From NCBI RefSeq assembly GCF_014642275.1, contig NZ_BMIM01000004.1, positions 62,001 to 126,000 of the forward strand: a stretch of 64,000 nt of DNA, given 5' to 3'. The notes beneath the pieces are model-generated. The model saw only the letters and a program-made list of their open reading frames with translations, had not been told where the DNA came from and did not search any database. Positions 16,170 through 25,915 of this stretch are shown here, in pieces. A program made the position numbers and the translations under genes. The number at the start of each line of letters is the position of its first letter. Within the stretch, counting starts at the first letter, position 1. Source of the stretch: Flavobacterium lutivivi (GTDB lineage: Bacteria; Bacteroidota; Bacteroidia; Flavobacteriales; Flavobacteriaceae).

Positions 16170-16589
16170 ATGATAAAATCTCAACTTATTTTAGATGTTT
16201 TTGATTTAATATTTGATGACTTTGAACACGAAGAGAAACTTCGTAATCAAATTCCGTTTCTGAGTGAAAACGAAATAGAACATACTGGTATTGGACTCTT
16301 CATCAACTTCAAAAAAGAAAATGGAATTGAAGACTTTAAAATTCCAATTGAAAATGCCGAGAAAAAAGATGTTAATGGAAAAGCTATTGAGAGAATAAAC
16401 GGAGTTGAAATGAAAAATAATAAGTTGAAAATATTGGCAAACATTGATGTTCAAATAACTGACGGAATAATTGATTACATAGAAATATGGAATAAAATAG
16501 GTGAAGATTATCCTATTCATGAGCCGACAAAATACGAACTAGAACAAGTTTGGGTAAACTCAAAAAACAGAAAGATTATCAGACGCTAA
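16170..16589 (+). CDS. hypothetical protein, last gene of the island
   Basis: A 139-aa soluble protein, acidic at the N-terminus (VFDLIFDDFEHEEKLR), with no signal peptide or membrane segment. It contains GIGLFINFKKENGIEDFKIP and a final DGIIDYIEIWNKIGEDYPIHEP, which may form a compact alpha/beta domain. No family recognised. It is framed by repeat G and the truncated repeat H. Confidence 0.55.
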   Translation: MIKSQLILDVFDLIFDDFEHEEKLRNQIPFLSENEIEHTGIGLFINFKKENGIEDFKIPIENAEKKDVNGKAIERINGVEMKNNKLKILANIDVQITDGIIDYIEIWNKIGEDYPIHEPTKYELEQVWVNSKNRKIIRR

Positions 16590-16640
16590 TCGCACAGCTT
16601 GTAACAGTTATCATCCATTATTACTCTATTTCCAATACTT
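16585..16640 (+). repeat. truncated island repeat copy H (right edge of array)
   Basis: GCTAATCGCACAGC overlapping the stop codon is followed by GTAACAGTTATCATCC and TTACTCTATTTCC, matching the left half of the other copies (GTTATCC, CTACTCTATTTC). The right half, including TTAGCTAGAAATA, is missing. Ordinary sequence next to mgsA follows at once. Confidence 0.55.
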
Positions 16641-16657
16641 CAAAACAACTACAAAAG

Positions 16658-17032
16658 TTACTTCATTTCATCGATTGCTAATAAAAGCAATTGTGCTGTA
16701 GCTTCGTTTGTGGCAAGTGGAACATTGTGAACATCACATATTCTTATCAGCATATTAATATCGGGTTCGTGTGGATGTGAAGAATTTGGATCCTTGAAGA
16801 ACAAAACCATTTTGCACTTTCCTTCGGCAACGCGAGCCGCAATTTGAGCATCGCCACCAAGCGGACCAGAAAGCATTTTCTTTACTTTTATTCCCACAGC
16901 TTCTACTTTGCTTCCTGTAGTTCCTGTAGCAATAAGTTTGATGTTTTCTTTTTGCAAAATATGTTTGTTTTTATTGATAAACTGAACCATATCTGCTTTT
17001 TTACCATCGTGTGCTATTATTGCTATTTCCAT
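16658..17032 (-). CDS. mgsA: methylglyoxal synthase
   Basis: A 124-aa enzyme with the MGS motifs in order: IAIIAHDGKKADMV, IATGTTGSKV, SGPLGGDAQIAARVAEG (with the catalytic Asp), FFKDPNSSHPHEPDI and LATNEATAQLLL. It turns dihydroxyacetone phosphate into methylglyoxal and phosphate, a bypass of lower glycolysis used when phosphate is short or sugar phosphates pile up. It is smaller than E. coli MgsA (152 aa) but has all core motifs. It is close to genes for phosphofructokinase and GAPDH on the same strand, which fits control of the triose-phosphate pool. Confidence 0.95.
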   Translation of the reverse strand: MEIAIIAHDGKKADMVQFINKNKHILQKENIKLIATGTTGSKVEAVGIKVKKMLSGPLGGDAQIAARVAEGKCKMVLFFKDPNSSHPHEPDINMLIRICDVHNVPLATNEATAQLLLLAIDEMK

Positions 17033-17082
17033 ATGTCATTGCGAGGCATGAAGCCATCTCGCTTATTAATTATGATGTAAAA

Positions 17083-17108
17083 ATAAAAAAACCATCCTTA
17101 AATTGGAT
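17083..17108 (-). terminator. intrinsic terminator after BadF-type kinase
   Basis: Read on the minus strand, CCATCC-AATTTAA-GGATGG is followed by seven T. It lies 11 bp after the kinase stop codon and before mgsA, so mgsA has its own promoter. Confidence 0.8.
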
Positions 17109-17118
17109 GGCTTTTCTT

Positions 17119-17970
17119 CTATTTATTTAGCGCATGATAGGCAATTAATCCATCTATTGGTCTTCGGAGAACATTACCTATTTTTATTCCGTATTTGCTC
17201 AAAACATCTGTTAATTCGTCTTTCAAATAGAACGCTATTGAACCTACAAAATGAACAGGAACTTCTTTATGATTTTCATATTGCATAATGTAGTTTTCAA
17301 CGAAATCTTCCATTTCGGCATAAATATATTTTTTACAAAACGCTGTGTCTTTGTGTTTTATCAAAAACTTAGCAAAAGTGGCTAAATATGCATTTGGATT
17401 GGGTTCTTTGTAAAGATTATTTTTAATATAATCAGCATCAACGTTATACTCTTCTTCAAATTCTTGAGCCAATTCTTTGGGCATTTTGTTGAAGTAATAA
17501 CCTCTTAGAAGATGACGTCCAAAACGATTACCAGAGCAATCATCCATGGCGATATAACCAAGCGATTGTACTTTTTGATGCAATACTGTTCCGTCAAAAA
17601 AACTACAATTAGAACCAGTGCCAAGGATGCATACTATTGCTTCTTCATTTTTTGGAGTGGTTGCATAAACGGCTGCATAAGTATCTTCGTGAACAGAGAC
17701 AACAGCTTTGGTGAAATAACCTTTGAAAACTTCGGTTAGAAAATTTTTCATTCTATCGGTTCCACAACCTGCACCGTAAAAATAAAGATGCGTTGCCTTG
17801 TCTTTGTTATGTTCTATATCAAATTTGTCATCAAGTCTATTGATAACTTCATCTTTGTCTAATACCTCAGGATTTAAACCAAGCGTTTGAGTGGTAAACA
17901 AAACCTTTCCTGATTCATCTATAGCTATCCAGTCGGCTTTTGTAGAACCACTGTCAACAAGTAATTTCAT
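17119..17970 (-). CDS. BadF/BadG/BcrA/BcrD-family kinase (N-acetylglucosamine kinase-like)
   Basis: A 283-aa sugar kinase of the ASKHA fold. PHOSPHATE-1 motif: LLVDSGSTKADWIAID at the N-terminus; PHOSPHATE-2: VCILGTGSNCSFFDG (about residues 112-126); DDCSGNRFGRHLLRGYY and the adenosine-like VPVHFVGSIAFYLKDEL near the end. Family members phosphorylate N-acetylglucosamine or related sugars with ATP, often in wall recycling. Isolated between terminators at 17083 and 17997. Substrate assignment is by family. Confidence 0.85.
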   Translation of the reverse strand: MKLLVDSGSTKADWIAIDESGKVLFTTQTLGLNPEVLDKDEVINRLDDKFDIEHNKDKATHLYFYGAGCGTDRMKNFLTEVFKGYFTKAVVSVHEDTYAAVYATTPKNEEAIVCILGTGSNCSFFDGTVLHQKVQSLGYIAMDDCSGNRFGRHLLRGYYFNKMPKELAQEFEEEYNVDADYIKNNLYKEPNPNAYLATFAKFLIKHKDTAFCKKYIYAEMEDFVENYIMQYENHKEVPVHFVGSIAFYLKDELTDVLSKYGIKIGNVLRRPIDGLIAYHALNK

Positions 17971-17996
17971 AATTTTTGGTTTAGTTAGTTTGTATA

Positions 17997-18034
17997 AAAA
18001 AATCCTGCAATCAATGACTGATTACAGGATTTTA
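17997..18034 (-). terminator. intrinsic terminator after gap
   Basis: On the minus strand an AAAATCCTG/CAGGATTTT stem with inner pairing TAATCA/TGATTG and a short loop is followed by a T-tract. It is 8 bp past the gap stop codon. Confidence 0.8.
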
Positions 18035-18041
18035 AAAGTAA

Positions 18042-19067
<1,026 letters not shown>

Positions 19068-19077
19068 TTATTATTAA

Positions 19078-20064
19078 TTATATCGACATAATATCAGACA
19101 CTCGAAGTAACTCTCTGTCTATTTCGTAATGTCCTTTTATGGCTTGTTCTAATGGGGTTAATTCTACTTTGTCTGCAATAAGTCCAACCATGTAATTGGA
19201 TTTTCCTTCGAGCAATGATTCTACTGCTTTTACGCCCAATCTAGAGGCTAAAACTCTGTCGAAACATGATGGCGCACCACCACGCTGCATGTGCCCAAGA
19301 ACAGAAACTCTAACATCGTATTCTGGCATATTTGCATCGAAATAGTCTTTTAGTTCAAATACATTTTTCCCAATTTTATCACCTTCAGCAATCACCACTA
19401 TACTCGATGATTTTCCAGAAGATTTACTCTTTTGAAGTGATTCTATAAGTCTTTCAAGTCCTAAATCCTCTTCGGGAATAAGGATTTCTTCTGCTCCAGC
19501 ACCAATTCCTGCATTCAACGCTATATGACCAGCATCTCTTCCCATAACCTCAACAAAGAATAATCTGTTGTGTGAACTAGCTGTATCTCTAATTTTATCA
19601 ATAGCTTCAACCACAGTGTTAAGTGCTGTATCGTATCCTAATGTGTGACTTGTTCCGAAAATATCATTATCGATTGTTCCCGGAATTCCCATTACTGGAA
19701 AGCCAAATTCTTCATTGAAAACCTCTGCACCAGTAAAAGAACCATCTCCACCAATGACAACTAGCGCATCAACGCCAGCAGCTGAAAGGTTTTCATAAGC
19801 TTTTTTTCTTCCTTCTTTTGTCATGAACTCTTTTGATCTAGCAGACTTCAAGATTGTACCACCTTTGTTGACAATGTTGTTTACACTTCTTGGTCCCATT
19901 TCTTTGAAATCGCCTTCAATCATACCTTGATAACCACGGTAAATTCCAAGACATTCAATGTTGTAGAAAGCACAAGTTCTAACTACTGAACGAATTGCTG
20001 CATTCATTCCTGGAGAATCTCCTCCAGATGTTAGCACGCCTATTTTTTTTATTGTTTTTGACAT
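19078..20064 (-). CDS. pfkA: ATP-dependent 6-phosphofructokinase
   Basis: A 328-aa PfkA with GVLTSGGDSPGMNAAIR (ATP site), GYQGMIEGD, VIGGDGSFTGA, GIPGTIDND (catalytic Asp) and VSVLGHMQRGGAPSCFDR. It makes fructose-1,6-bisphosphate, the committed step of glycolysis. I chose ATG 20064 (MSKTIKKIG); a GTG nine bases upstream would add three residues. The Gly at the GGDG motif fits use of ATP rather than pyrophosphate. Operon with gap. Confidence 0.96.
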   Translation of the reverse strand: MSKTIKKIGVLTSGGDSPGMNAAIRSVVRTCAFYNIECLGIYRGYQGMIEGDFKEMGPRSVNNIVNKGGTILKSARSKEFMTKEGRKKAYENLSAAGVDALVVIGGDGSFTGAEVFNEEFGFPVMGIPGTIDNDIFGTSHTLGYDTALNTVVEAIDKIRDTASSHNRLFFVEVMGRDAGHIALNAGIGAGAEEILIPEEDLGLERLIESLQKSKSSGKSSSIVVIAEGDKIGKNVFELKDYFDANMPEYDVRVSVLGHMQRGGAPSCFDRVLASRLGVKAVESLLEGKSNYMVGLIADKVELTPLEQAIKGHYEIDRELLRVSDIMSI

Positions 20065-20201
20065 TTTTTTCACTCTTAAAATGTAAAATTAGCAAAGAGA
20101 AAGCATAATATTGGCACTAAAATTATTAAATTAATAATCGTAGCGAAATTCAATCGTTTTCGTTGATAAGTTTTTGATTTACTGAAAATCAGAAGTAGGA
20201 A

Positions 20202-23200
20202 TTAATCTTGTTCAGGAACTGCTTCGCTGTTTGGATTAGTGTTATCGGAAGTCTTTTTTTGTTTTTTATTCTTTTTGGTAGGATTCGTGAATTTCATGTT
20301 TTCGGGTAACATTGAATCATCAACATCTGCTTTTGATGGAATTACTTCATCGAGCTTTTTATTATTGAATACTTTTTTGATTAATTCTCTAAATGTATCA
20401 AAGTCAACTTCATATGAAATACCCAAACCTTGTGTATATCCAACGCCTTGACCGATGTAGGTTAAATCATTTTCTTTATTAAAAACTCTCAACCGCAAAC
20501 TTCCATCATCATTTACTCTGTATTGCAATTCTACATCGCCAACAATAGCCGATTCGTTTACTCCACCAACAGGAACACCAACTTTACCATTTATGGTAAT
20601 TCTTTCGTTAATAGTTGAGGAAACAGTTAAACCAAAACGACCAGCAGTTTCCAGCCCAGCAGTTCTGTCTGCCATAACAAAATCTGGCGAAATGGATACT
20701 TTATCATTTTCTCCGTGGAATATTTCATTAAAAACATCTGATGCTTTCTCGAATAAATTATTCGATAACTGACTTTGATTTACACCTTCTTGGCTAAGGA
20801 AACCACCTGTAGAAAGCAAGTATAATGCTTGGGTTTGTCTTGCATCTCTATCATCTAATTTATATTGCAATTCAGATTTTAATGCGCTTCCAATATTAGG
20901 GAAATTTATACTGAAATCGGGTTCTGGATTCATTAAGTTTCCTTTGATGCCAATAACTACTTCAACATCAACTTTTTTGTTAAATGAAGGATTTTCCAAA
21001 AGCACTGCTGGGTTAGCACCACCAACTACTTTATAAACTGCTTCAAGATTGAGAACCGCTGCCATTGGATCACCTGTCCAAACGATTGTTCCTCCTTTTT
21101 TTACATCAAACTTTTTGTCAAGAACACCACCGTATTTAAAATTATAGGTACCAGAATGGGCTATAAAATCTCCCCACATTTCAAACTTGCCCAAAGTGTT
21201 TATTCTAAATAACAATGTTCCGTAACCTCTTCCACGCATTCCATGACCAGAATCTCTGTTGAGGATTACTTCGATATCGGCATTATCATTGATTTCAAAG
21301 TTGAAATCGAGTTCTAAGCCATTGTATTTCTTTTCATTTTTATTTTTATCGTTTTGCTTGTCATTGCCATTTACAAAAGTGATAAATCCGTTTTCCTCTG
21401 CTCCTTCTGTATCACTGATTGGGATTTTTATATCGGTTCCTTTTTCAGATTCTGCATTGACTTTAATCAGCAAGCTTTCGGTTGGACCTTTTATAGAAGC
21501 TGAACCTTTCATAAAAGCTTTTCCATAGTAAGCTGCATCTTCATGATCTTGAGTGTTTAGCGCTAATAATCTATCTGCTTCAACATTCAAATCTAATTGC
21601 CAATCGCCAAATTGCTTGTGCTTGATATAACCACTTAAAATCCCAGTAGTATTGAATTTTGTATCTTTTATGGTTGACTCTCTAATGATAAATTTATTTT
21701 CGGTGACGTCAACAATAGAACGTTCATCAAACTGATAGTCAACGCCAAGATATGGAATTGTCATTCCTGCATCGGTTACAAAAAGACGACCGTTGTAATC
21801 TAATTGATTTACATTTCCGTTGACACGAGCTGTACCAGAAGCAAAACCTCTAATATTTTTTATAACATCTCCTCCTATTTTTCCTAAAACTCCTAAATTG
21901 AATTTATCAAAGCTCAAATCAACATCTAAATATGTTTGATTATCCACTACTTCCAAGAAACCGTCTGCGTCAAATGATTTTACATTTTCGTTGTCTAATC
22001 TGGATTTTAAGTAAAATCGTTGCAGGTTTTCATCTCCATTAATATCCAAATTGAGTTTGCCAAGGGCAATATCATTCACTTTCAAACTATCGATAGAAAC
22101 CGTTGAAACAGGTTTATAAACTTGACCTTCTTGTTTAAAGTCAATTACCCCATTGAGTTTTCCATCGAACTTGAATTTTTCCACATCGGGTGTCACTTTG
22201 TTTAGATTGACATTTTCAAAATTCAATTTTAAATCCTTATTCGTTTTGCCCGATAAAATTCCGTTGAGTTGTATTACCTCATTGCCATGCGTAACTTTGA
22301 TATTATCAAAAGAGAACGATTTTAATTTCTTATCAAAAACAATTCTGTTTGTTTCTTCGTCTTTTTCATTCAAGTACCATAAATAGTCTTTGAACATCAT
22401 TTCTGACTTATCAAAACCTACCACATTATTATTGTTCTTATCGATAGTGTGGTATAAATTTAGGTTGTAAAAATCATTTCCGTTTTTACCACCTTTGAAC
22501 TCAGTTCTAAATTGAAGTGTATCGTTTACAATTGTATTGATTAAGCTGAAATCCCTTATTTTATAGTACTTTGTTTTTATACTATCGAGCTGAACATAGG
22601 ATTTATAAAGTGGATTTCTATTGTCAACTTGCAATAATATATTGTCAAAAGTATTTTCGAAAGCAACAATTTGTGGAGATGTAAAATCGAGTTTAAAATC
22701 TTGCGAATCTGAACTGATGTTTCCTTTCAAATTTGTATTTGGCGAAAGCGTAATATCTGGGAAAAATATTTCGACAAACTTACTTTTTATTGCAAAATCA
22801 AAATTCAAATGTTGTCCTTTGATTACTTTGTTGGGTTTATAGTTTGCATAAAGACTTCCTAATGAATTTTCGACCATTTTTTGAAGTTGGGCAAACTTGA
22901 ATTTTCCTGTTATCTTTCCGTCAATAATGTCTGGAGAAGTAATTGTTAAATTTCTTTCGCCTTGTTCATCAAAACTTGAGTTAAGATGAAGAATATCAAT
23001 AAAATAAATATCTTTTCTGTTTTGATAGGATGCATCGCTAATCGTGACATCACCTTTGAAATTATCTAAATCATTTCCAGTAGTTTTTATCGAGATATTT
23101 CCTTTGAACACCGAAATAGAATCATTGACAAAATTTAACTTCTTTAAGTTGGCATAATCGATTTGCGCATTGAAATCGATATTTTTTTCTTTTTTCCCTA

Positions 23201-24725
23201 AGTCTATTAATCCATCAAAATCCATGTATAAATTAGGATCATTGACAAACACTTTTCCTTTGAAGAATGGCTGCTTGAATTTACCATCAACTATAATTTT
23301 TGAATAGGTATATCCATTATATTTTATCTTATAAATATCGCCAACAAAGGTTGTATTCAAATATTTCTGTTTAAAACCTTCACCTTCTACATCGATGTTC
23401 AGTGATACTAACCCAATATCATTTTGATTGGTAATTGCTCCTACATTGAAGTTATCTAAAATTACGTTTCCTTTATATTTCGCTTTGTCAATATCATCAA
23501 TATCATTAATGTACAAATTAGATTCAACCAATCCTAGATCAGAATTCATAACAAAATCGGCATCAATATATTTCTGAGTTACTTCGGTTTTTCCGGTGAA
23601 ATGAAATTGTCCTAATTTTTGCAGTGATGTTGGCAATTTTTTCCCTAAAACATTTGGAAGCAATTTTACAAGGTTGTTGTAATTTGAAGAAATTTTATCA
23701 AAATCACCTTTCATAAAAAATTTACCAGGACTTCGTGGAAAAAGGTTTTTGAAATTTACATCGCCTACTATTACAGAATTATTGCTGTCGACTAGATACA
23801 AATCGGTTGCATAAAAATCATTGAGAGTTCCTTTGAGTTTTGATTTTAGGTTAAACTTTTGATTTTTACCCATTTCAGCATAAAAGTGTCTGATATCATT
23901 GGTTGCGACAACTCCGCTATCAATTTTTATATCAAACATGACTTTATTATTGAAATTGCTGAAATCTTTTCTCTGATAATTCAAGGCTACTTCTCCATTA
24001 AGGAAAGACTCCTTTGTTTTAAGATTCAGTTTTTTAAGCTGGATACTTTTTTTGGTATAACTAAAATCGGCTTGAAGATTTTCAACAAAAACGCCTCTGT
24101 AATCTTTAAAAGACATTTCGTCTATAAATGTGGTCACATTTGGTCCTTTGATTTTAAAGTTTTTCAAATGCGTATTCAACTTGGTGAAATCAGCTTCTTT
24201 TGGCGATGGTTTGTTTTGGTCAATCATCAACAATCGACCATTGGTGATATAAACGTTTTTTGAAGTTAATAGAAACTTTCCGGAGCTTGGTTTTCCATCA
24301 TCAAAAGCCGCTACAAACTTATCTAGATTGGTTTCTGTTTCGTTTTTGTAATGCACAATATTCAAGTTCAAATCATCTAACCTCAAATCGCCAAACAAAA
24401 GCCTTCCGTCAATTAATTTTTTAAAATCAAGAATGTTGGTTTTAATCCTGCTAGAATAAATCAGCGTGTCTTTGTGATGATCAAGCACAAGAACTTTTTT
24501 GAGTTTAACACCTCCAAAAACCGTTACTGCAACTTCATCAATTTGAATATTTGTTCCATACTCTTTATTGAGTTTTTCGGTTGCATATCGAGCTATTTTT
24601 GTTTGAACAACTGGTAAAGTAAGCGCTATAGAAAGGGATATCAATAAAACAAAAAGCACCAAAAGCACTCGCAATGTGTACTTTATAACTTTTTTTCTGG
24701 TGCTATGTTTTTTATTTTTTTCCAA
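20202..24725 (-). CDS. tamB: TamB-like translocation/assembly module protein (AsmA/DUF490)
   Basis: A 1507-aa protein with one N-terminal membrane anchor (LRVLLVLFVLLISLSIALTLP) and a very long repetitive beta-rich region with strand pairs such as DLRLDDLNLNI and GTARVNGNVNQLDYNGRLF, ending in the DUF490 domain (about residues 1050-1460: RGRGYGTLLFRINTLGKFEMWGDF read in parts; SGTYNFKYGGVLDKKFDV; ADRTAGLETAGRFGL). A Lys/Asn-rich tail follows. Such proteins bridge the periplasm as a lipid-conducting groove and help build the outer membrane. Divergent from tsaD, an arrangement common in Flavobacteria. Confidence 0.9.
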   Translation of the reverse strand: MEKNKKHSTRKKVIKYTLRVLLVLFVLLISLSIALTLPVVQTKIARYATEKLNKEYGTNIQIDEVAVTVFGGVKLKKVLVLDHHKDTLIYSSRIKTNILDFKKLIDGRLLFGDLRLDDLNLNIVHYKNETETNLDKFVAAFDDGKPSSGKFLLTSKNVYITNGRLLMIDQNKPSPKEADFTKLNTHLKNFKIKGPNVTTFIDEMSFKDYRGVFVENLQADFSYTKKSIQLKKLNLKTKESFLNGEVALNYQRKDFSNFNNKVMFDIKIDSGVVATNDIRHFYAEMGKNQKFNLKSKLKGTLNDFYATDLYLVDSNNSVIVGDVNFKNLFPRSPGKFFMKGDFDKISSNYNNLVKLLPNVLGKKLPTSLQKLGQFHFTGKTEVTQKYIDADFVMNSDLGLVESNLYINDIDDIDKAKYKGNVILDNFNVGAITNQNDIGLVSLNIDVEGEGFKQKYLNTTFVGDIYKIKYNGYTYSKIIVDGKFKQPFFKGKVFVNDPNLYMDFDGLIDLGKKEKNIDFNAQIDYANLKKLNFVNDSISVFKGNISIKTTGNDLDNFKGDVTISDASYQNRKDIYFIDILHLNSSFDEQGERNLTITSPDIIDGKITGKFKFAQLQKMVENSLGSLYANYKPNKVIKGQHLNFDFAIKSKFVEIFFPDITLSPNTNLKGNISSDSQDFKLDFTSPQIVAFENTFDNILLQVDNRNPLYKSYVQLDSIKTKYYKIRDFSLINTIVNDTLQFRTEFKGGKNGNDFYNLNLYHTIDKNNNNVVGFDKSEMMFKDYLWYLNEKDEETNRIVFDKKLKSFSFDNIKVTHGNEVIQLNGILSGKTNKDLKLNFENVNLNKVTPDVEKFKFDGKLNGVIDFKQEGQVYKPVSTVSIDSLKVNDIALGKLNLDINGDENLQRFYLKSRLDNENVKSFDADGFLEVVDNQTYLDVDLSFDKFNLGVLGKIGGDVIKNIRGFASGTARVNGNVNQLDYNGRLFVTDAGMTIPYLGVDYQFDERSIVDVTENKFIIRESTIKDTKFNTTGILSGYIKHKQFGDWQLDLNVEADRLLALNTQDHEDAAYYGKAFMKGSASIKGPTESLLIKVNAESEKGTDIKIPISDTEGAEENGFITFVNGNDKQNDKNKNEKKYNGLELDFNFEINDNADIEVILNRDSGHGMRGRGYGTLLFRINTLGKFEMWGDFIAHSGTYNFKYGGVLDKKFDVKKGGTIVWTGDPMAAVLNLEAVYKVVGGANPAVLLENPSFNKKVDVEVVIGIKGNLMNPEPDFSINFPNIGSALKSELQYKLDDRDARQTQALYLLSTGGFLSQEGVNQSQLSNNLFEKASDVFNEIFHGENDKVSISPDFVMADRTAGLETAGRFGLTVSSTINERITINGKVGVPVGGVNESAIVGDVELQYRVNDDGSLRLRVFNKENDLTYIGQGVGYTQGLGISYEVDFDTFRELIKKVFNNKKLDEVIPSKADVDDSMLPENMKFTNPTKKNKKQKKTSDNTNPNSEAVPEQD

Positions 24726-24768
24726 ACAAAATTATGAATCGGGAAGATAATTTCCTTTACAAAAAGCG

Positions 24769-24776
24769 TATTTTTG
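24769..24776 (+). promoter_or_regulatory. -7 element of tsaD promoter (TATTTTTG)
   Basis: TATTTTTG fits TAnnTTTG and lies 46 bp before the tsaD ATG in the 97-bp divergent region with tamB. No clear TTG at 19-22 bp upstream. Confidence 0.4.
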
Positions 24777-24822
24777 CCCCAATGTAAATATCGTCAAATA
24801 TAAATCAAAATTTGTGCCTTTT

Positions 24823-25845
24823 ATGCAACAAAATGAAGTTTTTATACTAGCCATCGAAAGTTCGTGTGATGATACTGCTGCTGCTGTTTTGAGAAATGAC
24901 AAAGTTTTATCAAACATAGTAGCTAGACAAAGTATTCACGAAGAATATGGAGGAGTTGTTCCAGAGTTGGCATCGAGAGCACATCAGCAAAATATAGTTC
25001 CCGTGATTGATGTAGCTTTGAAAAAAGCTAGCGTTACAAGAGAACAACTTTCAGCTATTGCTTTTACTCAAGGTCCAGGATTGATGGGTTCACTTCTTGT
25101 GGGAACTTCATTTGCAAAATCGCTATCAATGGCATTGAATATTCCTTTGATTGCAGTAAACCACATGCATGCACACATTTTGGCTCATTTTATTGATGAA
25201 GAAGGATTTGACAAACCGACGTTTCCATTTTTGGCGTTGACCATTTCTGGTGGACATACGCAGATAGTGAAAGTAAATAACTTTTTTGATATGGAAATTA
25301 TTGGCGAAACTACCGACGATGCTGTAGGTGAAGCTTTTGACAAAACTGCCAAAATACTCAATCTACCCTATCCTGGTGGACCATTGATTGACCAATTTGC
25401 AAAAGAAGGAAATCCTAAAAAATATCCTTTTACCAAACCAAAAGTTGATGGTTTGAACTTTAGTTTTTCGGGGTTAAAAACACAAATTTTATATTTTATT
25501 CAAAAAAACACCGCCGAAAATCCAAATTTTGTGGAAGAAAACAAAGCTGATATTTGTGCTTCGGTACAGCAAATTATCATTGATATTTTGATGGATAAAC
25601 TGAAACTTGCCGTTGCCGAAACGGGTATTACTCAAATAGCAATTGGTGGTGGAGTTTCAGCCAATTCAGGTATTAGAACAACGCTAAAAAATGCCGAAGG
25701 AAAATACGGTTGGAAAACTTTTATCCCTAAATTTGAATATACAACCGATAATGCAGCGATGATTGGAATTGTAGGTTATCAAAAGTTTTTACATGATAAA
25801 TTTGTTGACCAATCAACGGTTTCTAAAGCGAGAATTGAGTTTTGA
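24823..25845 (+). CDS. tsaD: tRNA N6-adenosine threonylcarbamoyltransferase TsaD
   Basis: A 340-aa ASKHA-fold enzyme: AIESSCDDTAAAV at the N-terminus, the metal-binding HMHAH (about residues 111-115), LTISGGHTQIV, the DDAVGEAFDKTAK region, and GGVSANSGIR. With TsaB/TsaE it transfers the threonylcarbamoyl group onto A37 of tRNAs that read ANN codons. Start chosen at ATG 24823; a GTG at 24814 would add three residues. The 70-bp gap to rsmE suggests a possible shared transcript. Confidence 0.97.
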   Translation: MQQNEVFILAIESSCDDTAAAVLRNDKVLSNIVARQSIHEEYGGVVPELASRAHQQNIVPVIDVALKKASVTREQLSAIAFTQGPGLMGSLLVGTSFAKSLSMALNIPLIAVNHMHAHILAHFIDEEGFDKPTFPFLALTISGGHTQIVKVNNFFDMEIIGETTDDAVGEAFDKTAKILNLPYPGGPLIDQFAKEGNPKKYPFTKPKVDGLNFSFSGLKTQILYFIQKNTAENPNFVEENKADICASVQQIIIDILMDKLKLAVAETGITQIAIGGGVSANSGIRTTLKNAEGKYGWKTFIPKFEYTTDNAAMIGIVGYQKFLHDKFVDQSTVSKARIEF

Positions 25846-25915
25846 TGCTACCACGAATTCACGAATTCTTTTAAATAAGATTTTCAACCGATAACAGAAA
25901 ACCGACAACAGATAA

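Larger units (their letters stand above)
9779..16640 (+). other. gene-cassette-like array
   Basis: All genes in this 6.9-kb stretch are short, on the plus strand and unrelated to each other, and almost every one is followed by a copy of one non-coding repeat (entries at 10731, 12693, 13385, 14128, 15249, 15973 and 16585). The repeat core contains a TTTTATCTTAGCTAGAAATA motif or close relative, a GTTCGTTGGC-like tail, and outer ends resembling GCTAAC and GTTAGC. Flanks are ordinary chromosomal genes (ridA, mgsA). The plan is that of an integron cassette array, with single-gene or two-gene units. No integrase, attI site or transposase is visible, so the mobilising enzyme, if any, is elsewhere. 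Confidence 0.6.

Noticed and set aside
9779-16640. The repeated elements as a CRISPR array
   Set aside because: Units are hundreds of bases apart, the spacers are genes, and the repeats are 80-130 bp and variable; there are no cas genes.
23859-24263. 134-codon plus-strand open frame
   Set aside because: Antisense to the TamB-like gene, with no family features and no start context.
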